Source: Phoronis australis (Eukaryota > Phoronida > Phoronidae). Taken from it: DNA of 26,056 bases. Position numbers and translations under genes: made by a program. Location: contig NMRA01000068.1 of the NCBI GenBank assembly GCA_002633005.1, positions 1,135,092 to 1,161,147 of the forward strand. Direction: 5' to 3'. Below are positions 8,932 through 18,537 of this stretch, in pieces. The stretch's first letter is position 1. Each line of letters opens with the position of its first letter. The notes under the pieces were generated by a model. It was not told the DNA's origin. It did no database searches and saw only the letters and a program-made list of their open reading frames with translations.

Positions 8932-11027
8932 CTTCTCCTACATCTGGATCTGATCAGGGAGCACAAGTCTTAACAAGTGAGGACACTTTTTGGCAAAGTA
9001 CTGGAACTATAATAGGTGTAGTGGCGTGTGTGGTCATAGTTCTCATAACTGTGGCTCTAGTTTTGCATCACTGTGTGTGGAAGCGTCGCAAGAGGGAGAT
9101 ATTGGAAAAACAGGCAAATGGGGAGCTGCCACTGGATCAAGAACATCAGTCACCAGGTAGTCGTTTCACCCATCTGTTGCAGCCAGGATCTTCACTCACA
9201 TCTGATGCGCCATCTAGTGTTGGAGGGAGGAAACTCAGGCAGAAATCACAGTTCAACAAGGGGTTTAAAACTTTCAAAGGTGATGGCAACCCGTCTTCCA
9301 AAAACTCTTCTGCTAGTTCATTAATGGGTGGTAAACGTGGTGAATTTATGCCTTTGAAACTAAAAAAGGGACATCACCATAAAAGTGTACCCAGTCCTTA
9401 CGGCACAAAACCTGAGGACTTCATTCATGACAGGAACATATTTACGTCACCTCCTCCTGAAGTGACTTCACCTGAGTCGAAATTTGATTCGTTGAAGAAA
9501 AAGAAAAAACACAAACATCATGACAAAGACAATCCTGCAAAGTCTGACAATGATGAGAACAATAAGAAACAGACAAATCGTAGACACAAACATGATCAAA
9601 GTGGCAACAAAGATGATCATGGTAAGCCTGATGGGCAAAATGACAGTGATGATCATCACAACAAACATTGTCGTCGTGATAAACATGACAGTCATCGTCA
9701 TGATAAACGTGATCATCATGACAAGGGAGATCATCATGACAAGGGCGGTCATCATGACAAGGGTGGTCATCATGACAAGGGCGGTCATCATGACAAGGGC
9801 GGTCATCATAGAAAGCACAGCCCTGACAAACACAAACATCAACGAAAAAACAAGAGTAAGGAGAAACATGTTGATGTTGTTGTTCACGGCAGTAGAAGTA
9901 CTGAAGGTCTGGCAGCAGATAGTGAGGTGAATAAGATACTAGCTGGGCCAGATATATTGCCAGTGGTGGAAGAATCTTCCCTTGATAAAGACAGTGTGGG
10001 CCTGGGAAAACATGTTGGCCCCAATGTTGCGGTGGTGTCGCCCAAAGCCAAGTCACCATCTCATGTTGGGCCAGATGAAGGTAAGGGAAAGGCGTTGAAA
10101 CGTGGCAACTCTGGCTCAAAAAATAAAGGCCATCCTGCAACAATGGCAACGATAGCTGAAAATGTTGCGCTAGAGTCGAGTGACACACTCAGGAAGTCGA
10201 AAGGGGTGACTGCTAAGCAGGAGATGGGTGGCACCCCGGACTCTGGCCAGCCGGTTGTACAATATCCCTATTTTGGGCCTTATCCTTACTATTATGCGCC
10301 GGTCGCACAGGTTGATGGTGGTCGTTCTCCAGGAGTGTTTTATCCTTCCACTGCAGGCACTCCCCCTGGTGGTCTTCCTGCCCAACAGGTAGAGGGTGCT
10401 AGTCACCCAGCCTTCCCTGTAATGTATCCAGTGATGTACGCAGCATGCCAGGGAGCTGGAGAGGGCCTGGCGCCTTACCCTCAGCTCATGGTACCTGTGT
10501 CTCAAAGTGGAAGTATTTCCCCTTCACGGGGTTTCTCACCCGTTAATGAGACTGGTGCACAGGTGATACCTGTACCTGCTGTGGTAATGTCACCTCACTA
10601 CTACAGCTCGGAGGATGATCATAATGCTGCACGCAGCACCTCTAGCATAGACAGTGCCACTAGGGAGCGCCGGCGGCACCGCAGCCGGACACCTGAGAAA
10701 AATAAATCCAGACCCTCAAAAACTTCTGGTAATAGTTTGACAAGGCAGAGGAATGAACGTCCAGATGGCAAGTCACCGGGTGAAGAATCAGTTAAAGAGA
10801 AGAAAATGGCAGATGGTGAGCTGCAGGGCAAATCGCGGTCCAATCAGAGTCCATCCTCACTGATGACGTCAGATGGCATGGAGTACGACACATATCTTCC
10901 CAACGTTCCTGGCTCCTTTCTCAATAATGACAGTGCTTATGCCATGAAATGGCCACGCTATGGTAAACCAGGGACTCAGAAACATAGCAGTTCAGAGAAA
11001 ATAGTGGAAAAAGAGAACGTATTGTAG
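8932..11027 (+). CDS. Exon C (last): stalk, transmembrane helix and long cytoplasmic tail
   Basis: The exon follows TCACTTTCAG and is read in phase 1 from the CUB exon. It encodes a short Ser/Thr stalk, then a transmembrane helix (IIGVVACVVIVLITVALVL, 9009-9065) with a basic stop-transfer WKRRKR on its C-terminal side, so the rest is cytoplasmic. The tail of about 650 residues is low-complexity: a Lys/His/Asp-rich stretch (about 9490-9870) with an 18-bp repeat coding GHHDKG, a Tyr/Pro segment (QYPYFGPYPYYYAPV, near 10260-10305), an Arg/Ser-rich block (RERRRHRSRTPEK, near 10655-10695) and a Tyr-bearing end (MEYDTYLPNVPG). It ends ENVL with TAG. No kinase, death or other folded domain is visible, so it may act as a disordered scaffold. 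With exons A and B it gives 888 residues of a type I receptor-like protein. I do not recognise a named orthologue. Confidence 0.9.
9711..9811 (+). repeat. In-frame 18-bp coding repeat (His-rich)
   Basis: Five full copies and one partial copy of GGTCATCATGACAAGGGC (the first two begin GATC) encode DHHDKG/GHHDKG. The copies are almost identical, so the array is young and may vary in copy number. A His/Asp cluster like this could bind metal ions, but no fold is implied. Confidence 0.9.
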
Positions 11028-11990
11028 GATTGGGCAAAACCTGCTGATTCAAAACATTTTGTGCCATTGTTACTTGAGCAGTTAGCCATTTGTTTAATTT
11101 TACCTTCATATTAGGTGAAAAGATAAGTTCTAATACTTTACCTTTACCACTGCTTTTAGAAGTTTTGCTTGATAGTGATAACTAGAATGATTGAGAATTG
11201 TCCTGCTGAGTTATATGTTTTTGGTTATATTGAGAGTTGTATTGCATCAAGTCACTGAAACCAACTTTGGCGGACAAAGTCATTTTACTTGGATTTATTG
11301 ACCAAAATAGTAACAACATACTACAATAATGAGAGCATTGAAGGCTGTGTTTGAAATTCCATATTGAGGCCTTATTCTGCCTGTTGGGCAACCACTGGTG
11401 CTTCCACTTTGAAGTCATAGTGCAGAGATTTGATGCCTTAAGTAGCAGTATGGTAGAAAACTGTCCTTCCCTGCGCAGTGATGTTTTCATGCCACTAAAT
11501 ATTTTGTCTGCATGCTAACACCTAGTGAAATTGTTACTGCTCAATGTCAGTAACCAGCTCAATAGCCAGGGAATAGAGTAACATGAACTGGTGCCATTGT
11601 GTTTATTCCATTGTTTGATTACCTTGTACCCAGTGCATTGTTTTACTGTGTTTAGTTAACAAGTAAATTTTAATGGATAGACCTAGTCGAAATATTGTAC
11701 AAATGAAATATTTGATTATGCAATGGAAAACACTATTAGACTGACCAAGGCCATCATTTTTCCTTACTACTAGAGGTGCTGCCTGGCTGATGAGGCACTA
11801 ATTAACCAGTGCTTTGTTCTTGAAAGTAAAACGCGCCTTTGCACATTATATAATAGGTTTTGTAACTCATTTCTATCCTTTATATCTGTTTCCCAGATTG
11901 TAGTCTACAGTGATAGGAATGCGGTGATTATTTTCTTCAGTGTCACTATTTGCGTGTCACCTGTACCATACTTGTAATTTTAAGAATCTG
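11028..11990 (+). other. 3' untranslated region of the receptor-like gene
   Basis: AT-rich, CpG-poor sequence directly after the stop at 11025-11027, with stops in all frames and no acceptor followed by an ORF. I find no AATAAA in it. The first canonical signal downstream is at 12580-12585, past a change in base composition near 11,990, so the true 3' end is uncertain. Confidence 0.5.
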
Positions 11991-12087
11991 CTTTACCTTA
12001 CGTAGGCGGTGTGCTTTATACTACTAGCGCCCGTTTTATGAAAGGTCGGAAGTCTTGACTGAGTGGGTCGCAACTTTTTTCGACTAG

Positions 12088-12155
12088 GCCTGCGTTCCGT
12101 AGACGGAAGAACCTCGCAAAAACCCCAAGATCACGCTAATTTCCCGAGATGTTGC
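12088..12155 (+). repeat. Dispersed repeat, copy 1
   Basis: The segment around CGTTCCGTAGACGGAAGAAC matches 16319-16382 (CGTTCTGTAGACGTGAGGAC) in the same orientation, at roughly 48 of 64 positions, including ACCTCG, AAAAC and GATCACG. The two copies lie on either side of the satellite array. A weaker echo (GTTCTGCGGACGCAAGAATC) is near 22590. No coding content. Confidence 0.5.
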
Positions 12156-12346
12156 TTTGTATTACAAGCGAACATATGATCAGCCAAAGCTTTAGAAGCG
12201 AAATTCTTGCACCTACAAATTGCAGCCCTGTTCATTAACGTGGTCCACGTAGGCGGTCGTTAAGTGTAGATATGAATATGTCAACTTAATGTTATTTGCA
12301 ATGTTTCGATCACTAAAAACAGCGTCTTAGCTTACGATCTTTGGCC

Positions 12347-12381
12347 CGTATACTCGCGAGTAAAGTTAGTGTGAGTATACG
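12347..12381. promoter_or_regulatory. CGCG palindrome inside an inverted repeat
   Basis: CGTATACTC (12347-12355) pairs with GAGTATACG (12373-12381). The left arm overlaps a 12-bp palindrome TACTCGCGAGTA (12351-12362), and TCTCGCGAG recurs at 12407-12415. CGCG words of this type are known promoter elements in animals. There is no evidence that a promoter works here. Confidence 0.25.
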
Positions 12382-12394
12382 TGCTGCGCTTGTA

Positions 12395-12544
12395 ATGTAT
12401 GCGATATCTCGCGAGTATCTTGCGTCTGCAGGCATCATTTTGGTGTTGTGTTCTGCCCCATTCAGCAACGCTGCTGTTAGTGGTAATGGTCAAGATACTT
12501 TCCTACGTTTTGTTGTGCAAAAATATAAGCTTGTGTACATGTAA
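12395..12544 (+). CDS. Small ORF (49 aa) followed by a polyadenylation signal
   Basis: The first ATG of this frame gives MYAISREYLASAGIILVLCS, which has a hydrophobic core like a short signal peptide, and ends in TAA at 12542-12544. AATAAA follows 35 bases later (12580-12585). It matches no family I know. The texture differs from the CpG-poor gene to the left. It could be a micropeptide, the end of a non-coding RNA, or chance. Confidence 0.2.
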   Translation: MYAISREYLASAGIILVLCSAPFSNAAVSGNGQDTFLRFVVQKYKLVYM

Positions 12545-12984
12545 TACTGTATTTTCCAGTATTTTTCTATAGTAATCGAAATAAAACTAAATCTTTATTA
12601 AGTGTTCTTCGAAGGTTGGTATGATGTTCGTTTTTTGTCAGGCGCATTATTTTCAACCTGACCTCGCATCTCCATCAACCCCATCTCGCACCTCGATATT
12701 TGACTGGAACATTTAAATAGTTAGTGGACATATATTCGAGCCCAGTAGTTTCATCCATGACTCGGTTCAGCTAGAGTCAATATGGATACTCATTCAACGA
12801 TTACAGTGCTACCTAGTTGTTATGTTATTTATCACCGCCGCCGCGTAAAACTTCGGAGGGTCTTGTTTTTACTGTTCATTGGCCGCGCTCGAGAAAACTT
12901 CGCCGGTTCCGCTGGGTCTACCGGCAAAGTCGTCTCATTGATTCTTTAGTGATGACGATTCCCCGGCGGCTTAAAGACCATTAT

Positions 12985-13175
12985 TNGCCCATGGTTGTAT
13001 CTCCCAAACCGTTTGCAGGATCTTTACTAAATTTAGCAAGTGTATTGATGTGATGTTGACAACGGACGATGACGACTTTAGGATGATTCTGACTACCGGT
13101 ATGCCTCTAGTGGCAATTTTAGTATTTGCCTCTAGTGGCAATTTATAGTATTTTACATTGACCTCTGTATTTTCA
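12985..13175 (+). repeat. Satellite outlier: monomer copies left of the main array
   Basis: GCCCATGGTTGTATCTCCC and GCAGGATCTTTACTAAATTT match the monomers at about 14442 and 14907, and CTAGTGGCAATTT follows as in the main array. A local 25-bp duplication repeats GCCTCTAGTGGCAATTT at 13103 and 13128. The single ambiguous base in the window (12986) lies at the left edge of this copy. Confidence 0.8.
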
Positions 13176-13199
13176 TAGGTCTTCAGGTGTATACTTTGT

Positions 13200-13984
13200 G
13201 TTACTTCGTGACTATGAAGGAAAAGTTCCAAGTAGAAATTTGTTTCTGGCATTCTAATGCTATGCTAATCTCGTATGTTGGTAAATTCGTTTTTTTATTC
13301 TATGTTTCTGTGGTGCTTTAAGCAACTGGTGTATAGGATGTGCTTGTATTATGAAGATTACTCACATTTTGCCCCTAGCCTATTGAGGAGACAATGACCA
13401 TGCCTTTCCATTTGCTAAGTACAACATACTACATATATGCTCTCTACTGGCCACCAATGGTACCAATAAACAACCCTAGAAGGATACCGTATGCGGTGCA
13501 ATTGTGGGCGCATTTCAACGCTCTGCGTTGCTCTTGTTTTAACCGGCGGAATCAGCGTACTCAATCAAGCTTTGCAGTCGGTGGCAATAAACCCGCGTTC
13601 CTTCGAAGAAACTTTGTTTTGACTTCTACCCATGCATTTGGCGAATATGAGGACAGGTGACGCTAAACGACAACTTGTAGAGCCCGGTCTGAAGCAAAAA
13701 CAAACTGTTAGTTGATTATGGAAAGCCAATTAAGCGGAAAATTACAGAACGCACATTTTCTATGCAAGGTTAAAAGCAGGCCAAAAGATTATATCTTTAC
13801 TCGTCAGGACCAAAAAGTCAGCAAAATCATTAAGAAATTAACTGTCCCAAATTCTCACTGATGGTCTCCTCTACTCTTTACATCAAATGCCAATGTACCG
13901 GTACACTAACGACACGGAGTGAAAGACGTCCACATGTTCGTGCTCACGAAGTCTCATGGCATGATTTTTATGCCGTCATCTCTG
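13200..13984. other. Spacer between satellite blocks
   Basis: No gene recognised. The part at 13460-13510 (AATAAACAACCCTAGAAGGA, then TGCGGTGCAATTGTGGGCG) matches 15602-15647 (AATAAACAATCCTAGAAGCA, then TGCGGTGCATTCGTGGACG), so the two satellite blocks share the same right-hand flank. They may be two copies of one larger element. Confidence 0.5.
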
Positions 13985-15600
13985 TCTGGGCGTCCGCAGC
14001 TGTATCTTTTAAATACCTTACGAGGATCTTGATGAGATTTGACGTGTGTTTCTATGAAGATGACGAATTTCGGACCTCTCCGACACTTATAGTGATGTGT
14101 CCCCCCCGTTAGTGGCAATTTTTTTACGCTTACCTCTGTACCTTCGGAGATTCTCAACGGATTTTCAAAATTTGGCAGTTTAGTAGGCATCTATTACTGA
14201 GATGACGCTATTCTCCCGTTTTCGGTTGGATTCGAGGTACTTTGCGCTACCTAGTGGCCGTTTTTTTACTGTTTTCGAGTCGCTTTTTGGCGTGCGCCCT
14301 TCTGTCAACTAAACTGCTCTCTAGGGGTGAGTGGAAATTGGTATTTTATTATGTTCTTACTGTGAACGGCGGCTGACGATGATTTTCCGACGACTTCAAC
14401 TACTGTTGCACCGCCTAGTGGCAGTTTTGTTTGGTTTTGCGCCCATGGCTGTATCTCCTAAACGTTGTAGGCCTACAGGATCTTTATTGAATTTTTCAAG
14501 TGTATTTATGTGAAGCTAACAATGCAGTGGACGACGCCTTTCGGATGGATCAGACTTTCGGTGTGCCCGCCAGTGGCAATTTTAGTTTTTTTACGTTTAC
14601 GGCTGTACCTTCAAAGATCCTCGACGTATTTTCATAAAATTTGACAGGTAGACATTTCTTATTGAGATGACGCCATCCTCTTGTTTTCGGATGGATACGA
14701 TGTAGTTTGCGCCACCTAGTGGCCATTTATACTGTTTTCGAGTCTTTTTTTAGGCATCCACCCCTGTATCAACCAAACCACTTCAAGGAGGTGAAAATTG
14801 GCATGTATGTTCTTGCTATGAAGAGGACGGCTGACGATGATTTTCCTTCCGACGATTTTGACTACTGCGTGGCCTCCTAGTGGCCGTTTTTTTGTTTTTT
14901 TTTGCGCCCATGGCTGTATCTCCTAAACCGTTTGCAGGATCATTACTAAATTTAGCAAATGTATTTATACGATGTTGGCGACTGACGTCGACAACTTTTG
15001 GACGGATCTGACTACCGGTCTACTCCTAGTGGCAATTTTTTACGTTTACTTGTGTATCTTCAAAGGTCCTCCCTCAATGGATTTTCATAAAATTTGGAAT
15101 ATAGGCATCAATGGTGAGATGACGCTATCCTCCCGTTTCCGGATGGAATTGAGGAATTTTGCGCCACCCAGTGGCGAATTTTGCCGGCTGTTTTCGATTT
15201 TTTGAACGTCCATCTCTTTATGGATGTTTTTTTAAAATTGGCGTATAAGATCTCAGTGTGAAGAGGACAATGACGACTTCTACGACTGTAGATGTAGTTT
15301 TGTTTTGTTATGTTTTGCGCCCATAACTATATCTCCTAAACTCACTGCAGGATCCGTTTTTATTAAATTTAGTAAGTGTATATATGAAGCTAACTATAGA
15401 CGACGATTTTCAAGTGGATCCAACGAACGCTATGCCCTCTAGTTGCAACTTCATTTTTTCGTTTTCCTTTGTTTCTATGAAGTTCCTTGACAGATTTTTA
15501 TGAAATTTGATTAATAGCTTTCTATTAAAGAAGCGATGACATGGTCCCGTTTTCGGATGGATTCAACGTTTTCCGTCATCTAGTGGACATTTTTATGATA
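13985..15600 (+). repeat. Satellite-like array of about 150-bp monomers with three-monomer higher order
   Basis: About eleven monomers begin near 13990, 14125, 14295, 14445, 14600, 14755, 14910, 15045, 15200, 15320 and 15465. Each has TGTATCTCCTAAACC-like, GGATCTTCATAAAATTTG-like, GATGACGAYGATTTTC and CGGATGGATTCGAC blocks, then CCTAGTGGC and a T-rich tail. Monomers fall into three types. Type A starts CGCCCATGGCTGTATCTCC and recurs at 14442, 14907 and 15317, a period of 410-465 bp. Pairwise identity looks like 60-85%, so the array is old. No ORF is preserved. The conserved CTAGTGGC block is listed separately. Confidence 0.85.
14711..14722 (-). promoter_or_regulatory. CTCF-like motif, best copy of a repeated set
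   Basis: GCCACCTAGTGG fits the reverse complement of the CTCF core CCASYAGRKGGC exactly, and GCGCCACCTAGTGGCCA around it continues to fit the longer motif. Copies with one mismatch lie at 14247-14258, 14873-14884, 15164-15175 and 15577-15588, and weaker ones at 13103, 13128, 14411, 14567 and 15022. All have the same orientation. The match is to a consensus I recall; binding is inferred. Confidence 0.4.
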
Positions 15601-15649
15601 CAAATAAACAATCCTAGAAGCACATTGTTTGCGGTGCATTCGTGGACGG

Positions 15650-16556
15650 GATAAATTATAGGTCTTGGCATGATAAATTCTGGTTTTGATTTGTTTTTTT
15701 TTCTTGGTCCTGCAGAGTGTTCAATACTTAAATAGACGGAAATGACGTGTACAGGATTTTTTCCTATGTGTGACTTTCGATAATTCATTTCAAACCCAGA
15801 AGTCACCTATTTTGGCTAAGGATCAGCAGGACCAAATTCATGACAGTAAGCGGTCTAAATAAAAAGGTGTACATTTTTTGTCACGGAAGCAGTCGCATAG
15901 CCGGTTTTAATGCATTACATCGAAACTTTTTGTGTCGCTGCTAAACTGAACAGCAATCCGTGGCATATGGATAGGCATGGTTTGAAGCTACAGTTGAGAG
16001 GCTAAAATAGCAAATTCATCTGAAAAAATTCAATATTATCAACGAATCACTGGACAAATTGAGCCTGGTCTCGGGGTATTTCGAAGAATGGGTTTAGCAG
16101 GTGTGTTCTTGCTGAAAATCGCGAATTTAACAAAAACCAGCTTCTAAAATGAAATAGTTTTTAATTTAGAATGCTTTTACTTATCTTAAACAATAAACTT
16201 TTTATTTTTTTTCGGTTTTAAAGTGACAGTAATCGGCGACATTTGATCATAAATAAGATGAACAAAGTATTCAAATTACGGTCCCTTTTCAAGTGTTCCA
16301 TTAAGCGCCGGACGGGTGCGTTCTGTAGACGTGAGGACCTCGAGAAAACGCAGGATCACGTGAGATATCGCGAAATATCGCCACTTATCAGAGACCTATT
16401 CGTTGGTGCACGTACTAGCAAAGCGTATGGTGATAGCTTCTTCCGCGTGATTCATTTGGATTGGGTTCACGAACTGACCCTGCGTCCTTTCCAGTGTTGT
16501 TTGCATAAATGTAATTTGTAATAAGTTCATGACGTAGCAATGGTGATATCAAGTCA
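15650..16556. other. Non-coding stretch right of the satellite
   Basis: No gene recognised. It contains dispersed repeat copy 2 at 16316-16382 (see 12088). The ORF at 16243-16521 runs through that repeat, has no domain, and is not called. Confidence 0.5.
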
Positions 16557-16561
16557 GGAAT

Positions 16562-16844
16562 CAGGGGCTGATCCAGGATTTTGAGTTAGGGGGTCACAGG
16601 GCACAGATTAACCAGAATTTCGGCAGATGCGCGCGCCCAGCCTAAAATGTGGGGACACAGAGGCCTCGAATGTTTGGGGTTGCGGACTTGTTGACTAAAA
16701 AACGGGGTTTGTTCAGGGCCTATGCATAGTTTATTCACCCCCAACGAGCCCCTGCTTGCGCGCACCCGAACTACCAAATGGTATCTGGTAGAATTTTAGG
16801 GGGGTCATGGCCCCCTTGCCCCCCCCCCTCTAACTCCGCCACTG
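16562..16844. mobile_element. MITE with CAGKGGCKGA termini and a 5-bp target duplication
   Basis: The left end CAGGGGCTGATCCAGG and the reverse complement of the right end CAGTGGCGGAGTTAGAGGG match at 8 of the first 10 bases, and both ends run into G-rich tracts. GGAAT flanks the element on both sides (16557-16561 and 16845-16849). CAGTGGCGGA termini recall hAT-type MITEs, but those make 8-bp duplications, so I leave the superfamily open. The interior carries TGCGCGCGCCC and TGCGCGCACCC words and a segment (ACTAAAAAACGGGG, then TTCAGGGCCTATG) related to the element at 20926. Confidence 0.7.
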
Positions 16845-17439
16845 GGAATAATTGTCAAAAATACAAGATAGTGGGTAAATGTTGTGAACAGAATACTCGA
16901 ATTGATACATTTGATGGTGAAAGGCATGGGCCACTGAGTCAACTCCGCCGCTTCGAGACTCGGAGACTGGGAACGGAAACGAAACACAAAAACCACTTAA
17001 GCCAAATTTCAAGCGAAACATTTTTGAAGAAAGTGGAAAGTTTTGTCACTATGATATTTTTATCTCTTTCAAAAAAGACACGCGGTCTGACCGTTACTTT
17101 GACCACCATCTTGGATTTAAATATGGCGGGAGTGCAAATTCACTCAGTTCCAAGGGGACAACAAAATCACTAAAATTTAAAGGAAATCAACACATTTTTG
17201 CGCCCTGCATATTTTACATAAGTTGTTTATGGTAAGAAACAAACAAATTTGTTGTATAAATTAATTGTAAGTTCGGAAGTAGTTTTATATTATTGTTTAG
17301 ATTTATGCGCGGCATCGCCTGATTCTGTTAATTAAAAATGATTTGGATTTTTATTACGCATTGTATCAAAACGTTGCAAGCAATACTTTATAATTCGAGG
17401 AATATGGTTGCCTGTCGCCGGAAATGGACAAAAGCGTTT

Positions 17440-17942
17440 AGATAATGATTGCGGTGCGGATGTCGAAGTATCAAAAATGAAAGCGCTCTGACGAGCGATA
17501 CGCTTGGCTAAATCGGCCACTGCAGAAGTTGAAACAACGACGTCAACGCCAATCACCCCAACCCAACGACGATACCAGCCGACGGCGACCTTGTGAAACC
17601 TACGACTCCAATGCCGAAAGTGACGCCGCCGTAAACCACAACATGCACTCAGTCATTGCCACTGCCATTCATCGCCAACCGTCGTCAGTATCATGCCCGG
17701 CAGTGATAACAACGATTGATCCTGACAACGCCGACGAGCTGACAGCGTCCAGTTTCCGACAAAGCCCGGAAGTCGACAATGGCGTGCCGGCAACAATTAA
17801 CGTAGCCGACGTCAATGGCACCGATGCTAACGGACGATGCGTTCGTCAACAATGCTGTCACCGACGAAGAGGACGACGGCGGCTTTACATACCCATAATC
17901 TGGTACAATAAGCGTTTTCAGCGACTGTTCGTGACATTTTAA
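17440..17942 (+). pseudogene. Coding-like GC-rich segment, unidentified
   Basis: From about 17520 a frame is open to TAA at 17940-17942 with a strong purine-any-pyrimidine codon rhythm (DPDNADELTASSFRQSPEVD in its middle). Its first ATG comes late (17643), so it would have to be an exon; CACTGCAG at 17518-17525 is a weak acceptor. Near 17845 the acidic character shifts to the +1 frame (DDAFVNNAVTDEEDDGG, then stop), while the original frame turns Arg/Cys-rich, as after a frameshift. The minus strand is open over 17697-17942 too. I recognise no domain. An exon, a decayed gene, or chance are all possible. Confidence 0.25.
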
Positions 17943-18340
17943 CGATCAACTAGGGTGACTGTGATATGGCGAAAACGATAATGGCCAATACCATGATGAC
18001 AACTAACTGGAAACGCTACAAAATTGATTAAGGGTTAAATTGTTATACAACGCAGGCCAATCAACAAGAAATCTGTTAACGAAAGAACAGTCGTTAGAAA
18101 ATTGTGACGGTTTAATGTGCAATTTCTCAATTTTGAAAGACGAGTACGTTAGAAAAGCTTCACCAGCAGGTCACTCGTCACAAGCACGTTTTAGCCTCAG
18201 TCCTGCTAAAGCAAAACACATTTAATAGATTGAAATGAAGACTAACGACATAGGTGACTTAGATTATGAACATAGCAAATTAGTCATGTTTTTCACCGGC
18301 CTACCACTGCATGAGTCGCATCAAAGTGGCAGCTACAATC

Positions 18341-18352
18341 CAAGATGGCGGC
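18341..18352 (+). promoter_or_regulatory. YY1-like site CAAGATGGCGGC
   Basis: Exact match to the known YY1 core AAGATGGCGGC. Such sites often sit at animal promoters and overlap a start codon. Here the ATG opens only a seven-codon frame (MAATAVI). No gene can be tied to it. A partial mirror image (CCATCTTGG and ATGGCGGG) is at 17107-17129. Confidence 0.25.
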
Positions 18353-18537
18353 TACTGCTGTCATCTGATCGTGTCTCCCGAACTTTTTTGAAGTGAAAAA
18401 TCTCGGAAAATTCAGGAGTGGTAAAACTTTTACAATTTCCTCAAAAAGTGAACGATTTCAACTTATTTGACGACACTGAAAGAAAAATATGTACTGGGAA
18501 GCTGCCGGCCACGAAATCTACTAAATGCGTATGTGGG

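Noticed and set aside
9442-10188. Minus-strand ORF of 248 codons and others over the last exon
   Set aside because: They are antisense or shifted readings of the real exon. The His/Asp-rich pattern is the mirror of the Lys/His repeats.
13985-15600. Decayed coding region in the satellite block
   Set aside because: Stops occur in all frames in each monomer, and differences between monomers show no codon pattern.
16243-16521. 92-codon ORF
   Set aside because: It crosses the dispersed repeat at 16316-16382, and the other copy of that repeat has no matching frame.
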